Assembly: GCF_000684975.1 (NCBI RefSeq) | Contig: NZ_BAXZ01000015.1 | Span: 62,001-126,000, forward strand | DNA from: Paraburkholderia acidipaludis NBRC 101816 | GTDB lineage: Bacteria; Pseudomonadota; Gammaproteobacteria; Burkholderiales; Burkholderiaceae | Direction of reading: 5' to 3' | Length of the DNA stretch: 64,000 bases | In this document: piece by piece, positions 28,408-37,153 of the stretch | Layout: each line of letters begins with the position of its first letter | How positions within the stretch are numbered: the stretch's first letter is position 1 | Translations under genes and position numbers: made by a program | Notes under the pieces: model-generated | The model's database searches: none | Seen by the model: only the letters and a program-made list of their open reading frames with translations | What the model was told of the DNA's origin: nothing

Positions 28408-28967
28408 TGGCGGCTCTCTCCGAACTCGACGCGAATGCGCGCGCGGCGCGCGTGCGTCTGATGATTTTCGACGTCGACGGCGTGCTGACCGACGGCGGCC
28501 TCCTGTTCACGGGCGCGGGCGACACCATGAAGGCGTTCAACTCGCTCGACGGCCACGGCGCGAAGCTTCTGCGCGAAGCCGGGCTCGACACGGCGATCAT
28601 CACGGGACGCCGCTCGGAAATCGTGGCGGTGCGCGCGAAGGAACTGCGTATCACGCATCTGTATCAGGGCGTGGAGGACAAGCGCGTCGCGTTTGCGCAG
28701 CTGCTGGCCGAAACGGGCATGACGCCCGAGCAATGCGGCTACATGGGCGACGACTGGCCCGATCTGGCCGTAATGCTCCAGTGCGGCTTCGCCGCGGCAC
28801 CGGCCAACTCGCACCCCGAGGTGCTTGCGCGCGCCCACTATGTCTGCACCGCGCGCGGCGGCCACGGCGCCGTGCGCGAGGCCACCGACCTGATCCTGCG
28901 CGCGCAGAACCGCTACGACGCGATGCTTGCGGCCGCCTGCGCGCCGCACGCCGCGGAGCCCCGATGA
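28407..28967 (+). CDS. kdsC: 3-deoxy-D-manno-octulosonate 8-phosphate phosphatase
   Basis: The product has 186 residues, a HAD-superfamily C0 phosphatase. The catalytic Asp22 and Asp24 lie in LMIFDVDGVLTDGGLLF, IITGRRSEIV is motif II, and YMGDDWPDL holds the metal-binding motif IV. It dephosphorylates Kdo 8-phosphate and forms a tetramer. The start overlaps the kdsD stop by one base and the end overlaps lptC by four (ATGA), so the three genes are translationally coupled. Confidence 0.96.
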   Translation: MAALSELDANARAARVRLMIFDVDGVLTDGGLLFTGAGDTMKAFNSLDGHGAKLLREAGLDTAIITGRRSEIVAVRAKELRITHLYQGVEDKRVAFAQLLAETGMTPEQCGYMGDDWPDLAVMLQCGFAAAPANSHPEVLARAHYVCTARGGHGAVREATDLILRAQNRYDAMLAAACAPHAAEPR

Positions 28968-29566
28968 ACCCGCAGAAGTTCAGTCTTACCTCGCTCGTGC
29001 CGCTCGTCTGCGTGGCGGCGCTCGCGCTCTTCACGTGGTGGCTGCTGCAGGCGGTCAAGCCGCACGAGCAGGAAGAAGCGCCGCGTCCGCTCACCCATAC
29101 GCCCGACTATTTCGCCGACAACTTCTCGGTGTCCGAGCTCGACCAGTCCGGCGCGACGCAATACCGCCTCACCGCGACGCACATGGTCCATTACGAGGAC
29201 GACGAGAACAGCGACCTGACGCTGCCGGCCGTGCGGGCGTTCCAGCCCGACAAGCCGATCGTCACCGCTACGGGCCTGCGCGGCACGGTGAACAGCGACG
29301 CCTCGATCGTCGATCTGTACGACCATGCGCGCATCCTGCGCGCGGCCGGGGCCGGCGACCCCGAGATGCAGGCTGATTCCGAACATTTCCACGTGCTCGT
29401 GAACGACGATGTGATCCTGACCGAAAAGCCGGTTAAACTTCGTCGCGGCCAGTCGGTCATGACGGCCACCAACGGCATGAACTACAACAACGTCACCCGG
29501 GTCATCAAGCTCTACGGCAACGTCCGTGGCGCGATCGCTCCGGCTGACTCCGGCGGCTCGTCCTGA
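28964..29566 (+). CDS. lptC: LPS export ABC transporter periplasmic protein LptC
   Basis: The product has 200 residues. A single N-terminal transmembrane helix (about 8-30, LTSLVPLVCVAALALFTWWLLQ) anchors a periplasmic beta-jellyroll domain with the LptC pattern (YFADNFSVSELDQSG; ITATGLRG-type turns). It accepts LPS from LptB2FG and passes it to LptA. The start codon overlaps the kdsC stop by 4 bp. The gene is followed after 31 bp by lptA. Confidence 0.93.
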   Translation: MNPQKFSLTSLVPLVCVAALALFTWWLLQAVKPHEQEEAPRPLTHTPDYFADNFSVSELDQSGATQYRLTATHMVHYEDDENSDLTLPAVRAFQPDKPIVTATGLRGTVNSDASIVDLYDHARILRAAGAGDPEMQADSEHFHVLVNDDVILTEKPVKLRRGQSVMTATNGMNYNNVTRVIKLYGNVRGAIAPADSGGSS

Positions 29567-29597
29567 ACCCCGGGCCGTCCAATCCAGGCGTGACTGC

Positions 29598-30299
29598 ATG
29601 AACGTATCGCATCCCCGTCCTCCGTCCGGCGCCCTGCGCGCCGCGCGCGTGCGCAGCGCCCTTGTCGGCGCGCTGGCCGCGCTGACCACGCTTTGCGTGG
29701 CGCTGCCGCTCGCGGGCTACGCGCCCGCCGCGCATGCCGAGCGCGCCGACAAGGACAAGCCGCTCAATATCGAAGCGGACAACATGACCTACGACGATCT
29801 GAAGCAAGAGACCATCTTCACCGGTCACGTGGTCGCCACGAAGGGCACGATTCTGATCAAGGCCGACAAGGTCGTGGTGACCCAGGACCCGCAGGGCTAC
29901 CAGTACGCCACCGGCACGGTGGCGCCGGACACGCCCGACGCCAACCTCGCCTACTTCCGCCAGAAGCGCGAGGGCGTCGACGAATACGTCGACGGCACTG
30001 CCGAGCGCATCGACTACGACGGCAAGCAGGACCTGACCACGCTCACCACGCGCGCCACGGTGCGCCGTCTGCAGGGCCTCTCGACCGTGATGGACACGGT
30101 TCACGGCAGCGTCGTCACCTACGACGGCCAGAACGACTTCTATACGGCGAAGGCCGGCAAGGACGTCGCGGGCCCCGGCAACCCCACGGGCCGCGTGCGT
30201 GCGATGCTCTCGCCGCGCAACGGCGGCGCCCAGCCACTCACGGGCGCCTCGGTGCCGCTCGCGCCTTCGACCTCGTTGCAGGGGGCGCCGCAGCAATGA
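29598..30299 (+). CDS. lptA: LPS transport periplasmic protein LptA
   Basis: The product has 233 residues. A signal peptide of about 45 residues (hydrophobic core ALVGALAALTTLCVALPLAG, cleavage after AAHA) precedes the OstA-type beta-jellyroll (DKPLNIEADNMTYDDLKQETIFTGHV, YVDGTAERIDYDGK). It forms the periplasmic bridge carrying LPS to LptDE. The N-terminal region before the hydrophobic core is longer and more Arg-rich than in E. coli. The C-terminal 40 residues are Pro/Gly/Ser-rich and probably disordered. It overlaps lptB by 4 bp. Confidence 0.93.
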   Translation: MNVSHPRPPSGALRAARVRSALVGALAALTTLCVALPLAGYAPAAHAERADKDKPLNIEADNMTYDDLKQETIFTGHVVATKGTILIKADKVVVTQDPQGYQYATGTVAPDTPDANLAYFRQKREGVDEYVDGTAERIDYDGKQDLTTLTTRATVRRLQGLSTVMDTVHGSVVTYDGQNDFYTAKAGKDVAGPGNPTGRVRAMLSPRNGGAQPLTGASVPLAPSTSLQGAPQQ

Positions 30300-31087
30300 A
30301 CGCCGTGACCGCTCCGCAAAGCCATGGCCGGCAACTGGCCGGCAAGACCAGCTCGCTCGTCGTGCGCAACCTGAAGAAGCGCTACGGCTCGCGCACGGTC
30401 GTCAAGGACGTCTCGCTCGACGTGAAAAGCGGCGAGGTGGTCGGACTGCTCGGGCCGAACGGCGCCGGCAAGACCACGTCGTTCTACATGATCGTCGGCC
30501 TCGTGCCGCTCGACGCGGGCGAGATCGACCTCGACGGCCAGTCCATCAGCCTCCTGCCCATCCACAAGCGCGCTTCGCTCGGCCTGTCGTACCTGCCGCA
30601 GGAAGCGTCGGTGTTCCGTAAGCTCACCGTCGAAGAAAACATTCGCGCGGTGCTGGAGCTGCAAGTCGACATGAACGGCAAGCGGCTCTCGAAAGACGTC
30701 ATCACGGAACGCGCCGAAGCCCTGCTGGACGAGCTGCAGATCGCGCACCTGCGCGAGAACCCGGCCCTGTCGCTGTCCGGCGGCGAACGGCGGCGCGTGG
30801 AAATCGCGCGGGCGCTCGCGACCGACCCGAGCTTCATCCTGCTCGACGAACCGTTCGCGGGCGTCGATCCGATCGCGGTGCTGGAAATCCAGAAGATCGT
30901 GAAGTTCCTGAAGCAACGCAACATCGGCGTGCTGATTACCGACCACAACGTTCGCGAAACGCTCGGCATCTGCGACCACGCGTACATCATCAGCGACGGC
31001 ACCGTGCTTGCCGCCGGCGCGCCCGGCGAAATCATCGAGAACGAGAGCGTGCGCCGCGTCTATCTCGGCGAACACTTCCGCATGTAA
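30296..31087 (+). CDS. lptB: LPS export ABC transporter ATP-binding protein LptB
   Basis: The product has 263 residues. Walker A GPNGAGKTT lies at about 53-61, the signature is LSLSGGERRRVEIARAL, Walker B is FILLDEPFAGVDP and the switch His is in LITDHNVRETL, all in LptB-typical wording. It powers LPS extraction from the inner membrane as a homodimer with LptF and LptG, which are encoded elsewhere. A 22-residue N-terminal extension precedes the usual start LVVRNLKKRYG. It is the last gene of the coupled kds-lpt set; rpoN follows after 327 bp. Confidence 0.97.
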   Translation: MNAVTAPQSHGRQLAGKTSSLVVRNLKKRYGSRTVVKDVSLDVKSGEVVGLLGPNGAGKTTSFYMIVGLVPLDAGEIDLDGQSISLLPIHKRASLGLSYLPQEASVFRKLTVEENIRAVLELQVDMNGKRLSKDVITERAEALLDELQIAHLRENPALSLSGGERRRVEIARALATDPSFILLDEPFAGVDPIAVLEIQKIVKFLKQRNIGVLITDHNVRETLGICDHAYIISDGTVLAAGAPGEIIENESVRRVYLGEHFRM

Positions 31088-31414
31088 TCCGCGCGGGGCG
31101 GCGCACCATGCGTCCCCTCGCAGCACGGCTATGCGCCGCGCATTCCCGAATCCCCCTCTCCTGTTTCCCGCGCGGCGCGCCCGTGCACCGCGAGCACGCG
31201 CCAACGCGCGGACAAACAAGCCTAACCGGTGTGCAAGCAGACAGTGCGTGTGCCGTGCCTGGCGGCCGGTTTGCAGGCTGCATCGCTGCCCGGGGTGACT
31301 GGCCTGCCCGGCCGATGATTTAGGGGCCGCACCATCGCGGCGCACGCGTATTTTCGCGGATTTGGCGTGGTATCGCGGGCGTGGCAAACTCTTTACAATG
31401 AATCGCACACTGCC
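31088..31414 (+). other. Intergenic region lptB-rpoN
   Basis: These 327 bp hold no supportable gene. A TACAAT box (31394-31399) lies 15 bp before the rpoN start and may be the -10 of an rpoN promoter; no matching -35 is clear. No terminator with a T run is seen after lptB, so readthrough into rpoN is possible. Confidence 0.4.
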
Positions 31415-32932
31415 ATGAAAGCCAGCCTCCAACTCCGCCTCTCGCAGCATCTTGCGCTGACCCCGCAACTGCAACAGTCCATCCGGCTCCTGCAGCTGTC
31501 GACGCTCGAACTGCAGCAGGAAGTGGCAACGGCGATCTCGCAGAACCCCCTGCTCGAGAACGACGACGACTGGATTGCGAGCCCGCTGCGCGTCGCCGCC
31601 GACGGCTCGCTCATCGCACAACCGCCCACGCCGGCGGGCGACGGGGCGCAGCAGGGCCCGTCCGCGATTTCGAGCTCCCCGGCAAACGGCAGCGAAGGCG
31701 GCGACGGCGAACCGCGAGGCGTGGACGAATACGACGGCCTTGGCGCCGACGCGAACGGCGACGCCAGCCAGTGGAATCTCGACGACTACGGCCGCCCCGG
31801 CGGCGCCTCGGACGACGACGACCTTCCCCCGCTGCAAATCCACGAATCCACCACCACGCTGCGCGATCACCTGATGGCGCAGTTGCGCGTGACGCAGGCA
31901 AGCCCGCGCGACCGCGCGCTCATCACGTTCCTGATCGAATCGCTCGACGACGACGGCTACCTGAGCGCAACGTGCGACGAAATCCTCGCCGACATTCCGG
32001 AAGAACTCGAAGTCGACGAAGACGAATTGAACGCCGCCCTCGCGCTCCTGCACAGCTTCGACCCGGCCGGCGTGGGCGCGCGCTCGGCATCGGAATGCCT
32101 CAAGCTCCAGCTGCTGCGCGTCGAGTCGACGCCCACGCGCACGCTTGCGCTGGAGATCGTGTCGAACCATCTGGAACTGCTCGCCGCGCGCGACTTCACG
32201 CGGTTGCGCAAGCAACTGAAGACGGGCGACGACGAACTGCGCGAAGCGCACGGGCTGATCCGCTCGCTGGAGCCGTTTCCGGGCGCGGCCTACGGCAAGG
32301 CCGAGGCGGACTACGTGGTGCCGGACATCATCGTCCGGAAGATGGGGCAGAACTGGCATGCGGAGCTGAACCCGGAAGTCGTGCCGAAGCTGCGCATCAA
32401 CCATCTTTACGCGAACATCCTGCGCAACAACCGGGGCGATCCTGGCAGCGGCTCGCTGCGTCAGCAACTGCAGGAAGCGCGCTGGCTCATCAAGAATATT
32501 CAGCAGCGCTTCGAGACAATTCTGCGCGTCGCGCAGGCCATCGTCGAGCGCCAGAAGAACTTTTTTGTGCATGGCGAAATCGCCATGCGCCCCTTGGTTT
32601 TGAGGGAGATTGCTGATACGCTGGGCCTACACGAATCTACTGTCTCGCGTGTGACAAGCGGTAAGTACATGCTGACTCCATTCGGGACACTTGAATTTAA
32701 ATACTTCTTCGGATCGCACGTATCAACGGACACAGGGGGCGCGGCGTCATCCACGGCTATCCGCGCGCTCATCAAACAATTGATAGGAGCCGAGAACCCT
32801 AAATCCCCCCTTTCGGACAGCCGCATAGCCGAACTGCTGGCGGAACAGGGCTTCGTGGTCGCGCGGCGCACCGTTGCGAAATATCGCGAGGCACTCAAGA
32901 TTCCGGCAGTCAATCTGCGCAAGTCTCTTTAG
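31415..32932 (+). CDS. rpoN: RNA polymerase sigma-54 factor
   Basis: The product has 505 residues. The Gln/Leu-rich activator-interacting region I is at the start (LRLSQHLALTPQLQQSIRLLQLSTLELQQEV). An acidic, low-complexity region II spans about 45-140, the core-binding domain follows, then the HTH (LREIADTLGLHESTVSRVTSGKYM), and the RpoN box ARRTVAKYRE lies near the C-terminus and contacts the -24 element. It directs transcription of nitrogen and other enhancer-dependent genes. Codon use becomes less GC-rich from about 32640 on, without loss of conserved sequence. It is followed by hpf, ptsN and hprK as in other proteobacteria. Confidence 0.97.
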   Translation: MKASLQLRLSQHLALTPQLQQSIRLLQLSTLELQQEVATAISQNPLLENDDDWIASPLRVAADGSLIAQPPTPAGDGAQQGPSAISSSPANGSEGGDGEPRGVDEYDGLGADANGDASQWNLDDYGRPGGASDDDDLPPLQIHESTTTLRDHLMAQLRVTQASPRDRALITFLIESLDDDGYLSATCDEILADIPEELEVDEDELNAALALLHSFDPAGVGARSASECLKLQLLRVESTPTRTLALEIVSNHLELLAARDFTRLRKQLKTGDDELREAHGLIRSLEPFPGAAYGKAEADYVVPDIIVRKMGQNWHAELNPEVVPKLRINHLYANILRNNRGDPGSGSLRQQLQEARWLIKNIQQRFETILRVAQAIVERQKNFFVHGEIAMRPLVLREIADTLGLHESTVSRVTSGKYMLTPFGTLEFKYFFGSHVSTDTGGAASSTAIRALIKQLIGAENPKSPLSDSRIAELLAEQGFVVARRTVAKYREALKIPAVNLRKSL

Positions 32933-33107
32933 CCTGTTGCCGGCTTGCCGGCACGGGCACTTTCCGGCCGCGGCGCCATCTGGCGGCGAAGGCCGGCCGA
33001 GGTAGTCCGTCGCGCAGGCCTTTTCGGGGAAGCCTCACGCGGTTCCACCAGTCGACCGGCGTCGCCACGCATGATGCGTAAGGCGGTTATTTGCCAGGAG
33101 TTGCACT

Positions 33108-33464
33108 ATGAACTTGAAGATCAGTGGACACCATCTCGAAGTAACGCCAGCGTTGCGAGAATATGTGATCACCAAACTGGACAGGGTGCTAAGGCATTTC
33201 GATCAGGTAATCGATGGCAATGTGGTCCTCTCGGTCGACAACTACAAGGAAAAGGATAAGAGACAGAAGGTTGAAGTGAACCTTCATCTGAAGGGCAAGG
33301 ACATTTTCGTGGAGAGCGCAAACGGCGACATGTACGCCGCAATCGATCTCGTGGTCGACAAGCTCGACCGCCAGGTCGTCCGCCACAAGGATCGTGTGCA
33401 AGGCCACCAGCACGAGTCGCTGAAGTATCAGAGCGCGCCTCCCGCCGAAATTCCCCCGCAGTAA
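33108..33464 (+). CDS. hpf: Ribosome hibernation promoting factor
   Basis: The product has 118 residues. The YfiA/HPF fold is recognisable: MNLKISGHHLEVTPALREYVITKLDRVLRHFD at the start and GKDIFVESANGDMYAAIDLVVDKLDRQV in the second half. It is a short-type HPF without the long dimerisation tail. It binds the small ribosomal subunit and promotes 100S dimers in stationary phase. AGGAG precedes the start. It lies 175 bp after rpoN and has its own terminator. Confidence 0.94.
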   Translation: MNLKISGHHLEVTPALREYVITKLDRVLRHFDQVIDGNVVLSVDNYKEKDKRQKVEVNLHLKGKDIFVESANGDMYAAIDLVVDKLDRQVVRHKDRVQGHQHESLKYQSAPPAEIPPQ

Positions 33465-33576
33465 TTTCCCCGTGAACCCGCGCTCGCGTGCGGGTTCGGC
33501 GCAATTGGCCCATGCGTTGCCAACGCGTGGCCGGCAAGCGGAGACGATCCGGCCCGATATGGCCTGACGCGGCATG

Positions 33577-33601
33577 AGCCGCCTCGCAAGGGCGGCTTTT
33601 T
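33577..33601 (+). terminator. Rho-independent terminator after hpf
   Basis: AGCCGCC (33577-33583) and GGCGGCT (33591-33597) form a 7-bp stem followed by five T residues. It lies about 110 bp beyond the hpf stop codon. Confidence 0.85.
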
Positions 33602-33700
33602 CATGTGTAGAGGACATCGAACCTTGGAACCTGGTGCAACCAGGCATTACCGGTTGCACTGATGCATGGCGCATCGCACCATCCGTCCGTACGCTTGTTC

Positions 33701-33706
33701 TATAAT
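33701..33706 (+). promoter_or_regulatory. TATAAT -10 box upstream of ptsN
   Basis: A perfect -10 consensus in a GC-rich setting, about 155 bp before ptsN. The -35 region is poor, so the promoter may need an activator. Confidence 0.5.
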
Positions 33707-33859
33707 GGTCCAGTCGTTTTCGGGGCGTGACGTCCCCACGGTCCCGGCACCGGCTTCGCCGCGAGAATCACATGCGCCTTCGGGGCATGCAGCAAGGCGC
33801 CGGATTTCGCGCCAATTGCCGGGGTGAGGAGCATTCAGGCCACGTTTTCGCCTGCCAAC

Positions 33860-34315
33860 ATGAATCGTTTAGCCAAAATACTTCCCATCGAGAACGTCGT
33901 CGTCGGCCTGTCCGTCACCAGCAAGAAGCGCGTCTTCGAACAAGCTGGACTGATCTTCGAAAACCAGAACGGCATTGCCCGCAGCACGGTTACCGACAAT
34001 CTGTTCGCGCGCGAGCGCCTCGGCTCCACCGGCCTCGGTGAAGGCGTCGCCATTCCGCATGGCCGCATCAAGGGCTTGAAGCAGCCGCTCGCCGCCTTCG
34101 TGCGCCTCGCCGAGCCCATTGCATTCGAAGCGCCCGACGGCCAGCCCGTCTCGCTCCTCATCTTCCTGCTCGTGCCCGAACAGGCCACGCAGCAGCATCT
34201 TGAAATCCTGTCCGAGATCGCACAATTGCTGTCGGATCGCGAGACGCGCGAGCGTCTGCATACGGAACAGGACCGCGAAACGTTGCATCGCCTGCTCACC
34301 CAGTGGCAACCTTGA
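33860..34315 (+). CDS. ptsN: PTS-Ntr enzyme IIA (EIIA-Ntr)
   Basis: The product has 151 residues. The phospho-accepting His67 lies in GVAIPHGRIKGL, the EIIA-Ntr/fructose signature, and LLIFLLVPEQATQQHLEILSEIAQLL is also family-typical. It regulates potassium transport, carbon-nitrogen balance and stress responses through its phosphorylation state rather than carrying sugar. The ATG at 33860 matches the usual N-terminus; a GTG at 33824 would add 12 residues. Next gene is hprK after 123 bp. Confidence 0.93.
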   Translation: MNRLAKILPIENVVVGLSVTSKKRVFEQAGLIFENQNGIARSTVTDNLFARERLGSTGLGEGVAIPHGRIKGLKQPLAAFVRLAEPIAFEAPDGQPVSLLIFLLVPEQATQQHLEILSEIAQLLSDRETRERLHTEQDRETLHRLLTQWQP

Positions 34316-34438
34316 TGTAACGGGCCATATCGCGCGGCACGGCCTCGCACGGAGCCTGGCCGGCCGCGGCAGCGAGCGCGCGGCGCGCGGCCAGAAACGT
34401 CGCGGCCCATAATCGAGTCTTCGCGGAGTCACCGACTC

Positions 34439-35407
34439 ATGGACACTTCCAGCATCAACGCCCAAAGCATCTTCGACGACAACGCCACCACGCTGAAGCT
34501 CAGCTGGCTGACGGGGCACGAAGGCTGGGAACGCGGCTTTTCGGCCGAGACGGTGGCGACGGCCACGGCAAGCGCGGACCTCGTCGGCCACCTGAATCTG
34601 ATCCACCCGAACCGCATCCAGGTGCTCGGCGACGCCGAAATCCACTACTACCAGCGACAGACCGACGAAGACCGCTCGCGCCACATGGCCGAGCTGATCG
34701 CCCTCGAGCCGCCGTTCCTCGTCGTGGCGGACGGCATGACCGCGCCGCCCGAGCTGGTCCTGCGCTGCACGCGCTCGTCCACGCCGCTCTTCACCACGCC
34801 GATGTCGGCGGCGACCGTCATCGACAGCCTGCGCCTCTACATGTCGCGCATCCTCGCACCGCGCGCGACGCTGCATGGCGTGTTCCTCGACATCCTCGGC
34901 ATGGGCGTGCTGCTCACGGGCGATTCGGGCCTTGGCAAAAGCGAGCTCGGTCTCGAACTCATCAGCCGCGGCCACGGTCTCGTTGCCGACGATGCCGTGG
35001 ACTTCGTGCGCCTCGGCCCTGATTTCGTCGAAGGCCGCTGCCCGCCGCTGTTGCAGAACCTGCTCGAAGTGCGCGGCCTCGGCCTGCTCGACATCAAGAC
35101 CATCTTCGGTGAGACCGCCGTGCGCCGGAAGATGAAGCTCAAGCTCATCGTCCAGCTCGTGCGCCGTCCGGACGGCGAATTCCAGCGCCTGCCGCTCGAA
35201 AGCCAGACCGTGGACGTGCTGGGCCTGCCCATCAGCAAGGTGACGATCCAGGTGGCGGCCGGCCGCAACCTCGCGGTGCTGGTCGAGGCCGCCGTGCGCA
35301 ACACGATCCTGCAACTGCGCGGCATCGACACGCTGCGCGACTTCATGGACCGCCAGCGTCTTGCCATGCAGGACCCGGACAGCCAGTTCCCAGGCAAGCT
35401 GATCTGA
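34439..35407 (+). CDS. hprK: HPr kinase/phosphorylase
   Basis: The product has 322 residues. The C-terminal catalytic domain has Walker A GDSGLGKSE (161-169), the HPrK signature LLEVRGLGLLDIKTIFGE, and LVADDAVDF between them. The N-terminal domain (1-130) is the usual regulatory half. It phosphorylates and dephosphorylates a conserved Ser on HPr. In beta-proteobacteria hprK lies beside ptsN and rapZ in an incomplete PTS thought to serve regulation. No HPr gene is in the window; whether a Ser-46-type HPr exists elsewhere cannot be seen. Confidence 0.95.
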   Translation: MDTSSINAQSIFDDNATTLKLSWLTGHEGWERGFSAETVATATASADLVGHLNLIHPNRIQVLGDAEIHYYQRQTDEDRSRHMAELIALEPPFLVVADGMTAPPELVLRCTRSSTPLFTTPMSAATVIDSLRLYMSRILAPRATLHGVFLDILGMGVLLTGDSGLGKSELGLELISRGHGLVADDAVDFVRLGPDFVEGRCPPLLQNLLEVRGLGLLDIKTIFGETAVRRKMKLKLIVQLVRRPDGEFQRLPLESQTVDVLGLPISKVTIQVAAGRNLAVLVEAAVRNTILQLRGIDTLRDFMDRQRLAMQDPDSQFPGKLI

Positions 35408-35552
35408 CAGTGCGCCGGGTGCGCGGAAGCGCCGCGCACGCTTTCTGCAGGGGCGTTTGCGCCTCTGCCAGGTAGCTTTCCCTGCCCGGACGGCCATCGC
35501 CTGCGGGCGGGTCCGATGCTATGATGGGCTAATCAGGTCCATCGACTTCCCC

Positions 35553-36446
35553 ATGCGTATCATCCTGATCACCGGTATCTCGGGTTCCGGCAAGTCGGTT
35601 GCGCTGACCGCGCTCGAAGACGTCGGCTACTTCTGCGTCGACAACCTGCCCCCGCGCCTTCTGCCGCAACTCGCCCAATATCTCTCCGACGACGGCTACG
35701 AACGCCTCGCCGTCGCCATCGACGCGCGCTCGAGTTCGTCGTTCGAAGCAATGCCGGAGATGATGCGCGACCTCGCGCGGCAGCACGACGTGCGCGTGCT
35801 GTTCCTCAATGCGAGCACGCAGTCGCTGATCCAGCGCTTCTCCGAAACGCGCCGCCGCCACCCGCTTTCCGGGTCGGCCGCGCACGACGCGAATGTCGGC
35901 ATGCTGAAGTCGCTCGAGGAAGCCATCGAGCACGAGCGCGAGCTCGTCGCGAATCTTGCCGAGTTCGGCCACCAGGTCGACACCAGCAATCTGAACGCCA
36001 ATGCATTGCGCGCATGGGTGAAGGCATTCGTGGAGGGCGAGCGCGGCTCGCTCATGCTCACCTTCGAATCGTTCGGCTTCAAGCGCGGCGTGCCGCTCGA
36101 CGCGGATCTCGTGTTCGACGTGCGCACGCTGCCCAATCCGCATTACGACCAGCGCTTGCGCCCGCTCACGGGACTCGACCAACCCGTGATCGATTTCCTG
36201 CGCGCGCAGCCCGCCGTTCACGAAATGATCGACGACATCTACGCGTTCGTCGCGAAGTGGCTGCCGCATTTCCGTGCGGACAACCGCAGCTATCTGACCG
36301 TCGCGATCGGCTGCACGGGCGGCCAGCACCGCTCGGTCTACATCGCCCAGACCCTGGCCACGCGCTTTGCGGGCGAATCGAACGTCATCGTGCGTCACCG
36401 CGACGCCCCACTCGATGTTGGGGAGTCGTCCCGGCTGATAGCCTAA
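35553..36446 (+). CDS. rapZ: RNase adapter protein RapZ (nucleotide-binding YvcJ family)
   Basis: The product has 297 residues. The start MRIILITGISGSGKSVALTALEDVGYFCVDNLPP carries the Walker A and the family's next motif. The C-terminal RNA-binding half has RPLTGLDQPVIDFL and IAIGCTGGQHRSVYIA-type wording. In E. coli RapZ delivers the sRNA GlmZ to RNase E and senses glucosamine 6-phosphate; the RNA partner here is unknown. A TATGAT box (35520-35525) may give it a promoter of its own. The frame is open upstream to 35457, but 35553 is the conserved start. Confidence 0.95.
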   Translation: MRIILITGISGSGKSVALTALEDVGYFCVDNLPPRLLPQLAQYLSDDGYERLAVAIDARSSSSFEAMPEMMRDLARQHDVRVLFLNASTQSLIQRFSETRRRHPLSGSAAHDANVGMLKSLEEAIEHERELVANLAEFGHQVDTSNLNANALRAWVKAFVEGERGSLMLTFESFGFKRGVPLDADLVFDVRTLPNPHYDQRLRPLTGLDQPVIDFLRAQPAVHEMIDDIYAFVAKWLPHFRADNRSYLTVAIGCTGGQHRSVYIAQTLATRFAGESNVIVRHRDAPLDVGESSRLIA

Positions 36447-36484
36447 CTGGCCCGCATGCGGGCCTTGACCGAAAGCGCTCCGCC

Positions 36485-37120
36485 ATGTCCCCGTCTCCTG
36501 CCGTGCTCGCCGATTTGCCGCTCTTTCCGCTGCATACGGTGCTCTTCCCCGGCGGCCTGCTGCCGCTGAAGATCTTCGAAGCGCGTTATCTGGACATGGT
36601 CAGCAAGTGCCTGCGAGAGCAGACGCCGTTCGGCGTGTGCCTGCTCAAGAGCGGCGGCGAGGTGGCGCAGCACGATGAACCTTCGGTACCCGAAGATATC
36701 GGCTGTCTCGCCGAAATCGAGCAGTGCGACGCGGAAAGCTTCGGCATGCTGCTGGTTCGCGCGCGCGGCACGCAGCGCTTCCGGCTGCTCTCGCACCGTG
36801 GCGAAGCCGACGGCCTTCTCGTCGGCATGGCCGAACCGCTGCCCGCGGACATCCCGCTCGAAGGCACGGAACGGCTCGCGCGCTGCGGCGCCTGCGCGGA
36901 GGTGCTCGAGCGCATCATCGCGACGATCCGCGAACGCGACGCGGCCAGCGTGCCGTTCGCGGAACCGTTCCGCTTCGACGATCCTTCGTGGGTCTCCAAC
37001 CGTCTCGCCGAAGTGCTGCCGATCGCAATGCGCGCGCGGCAGAAGCTGATGGAGCTGCCCGATGCCGGCACGCGCATCGACATCGTGCATCACTACATGC
37101 AGCAGCATCAGCTGCTCTGA
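36485..37120 (+). CDS. LON substrate-binding domain protein (stand-alone)
   Basis: The product has 211 residues, covering only the Lon N-terminal (LAN) domain: LADLPLFPLHTVLFPGGLLPLKIFEARYLDMVSKCL at the start, GTQRFRLL in the middle, and a helical end (LPIAMRARQKLMELPDAGTRIDIVHHYM). It lacks the AAA+ and protease modules, so it is not a protease by itself. Stand-alone LON-domain proteins are common and of unknown role, possibly substrate recruitment. It starts 38 bp after rapZ and is likely co-transcribed. Convergent with mutY. Confidence 0.88.
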   Translation: MSPSPAVLADLPLFPLHTVLFPGGLLPLKIFEARYLDMVSKCLREQTPFGVCLLKSGGEVAQHDEPSVPEDIGCLAEIEQCDAESFGMLLVRARGTQRFRLLSHRGEADGLLVGMAEPLPADIPLEGTERLARCGACAEVLERIIATIRERDAASVPFAEPFRFDDPSWVSNRLAEVLPIAMRARQKLMELPDAGTRIDIVHHYMQQHQLL

Positions 37121-37153
37121 TACGCGCGTCGCACCAACCCGTCGTCGCCGGCG

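Larger units (their letters stand above)
33465..33859 (+). other. Intergenic region hpf-ptsN with terminator and promoter
   Basis: The 395-bp gap holds the hpf terminator (33577-33601) and a perfect TATAAT box (33701-33706) that probably starts the ptsN-hprK-rapZ unit. The leader from there to ptsN would be about 150 nt. No further gene is seen. Confidence 0.6.

Noticed and set aside
31380..31400. Sigma-54 promoter before rpoN (TGGCA...TTACA)
   Set aside because: The -12 element lacks the required GC (TTACA instead of TTGCA), and the overlapping TACAAT is better explained as a sigma-70 -10.
32640..32800. Recent recombination or foreign DNA at the AT-richer 3' part of rpoN
   Set aside because: The conserved HTH and RpoN box are intact and in frame; local codon drift alone does not show transfer.
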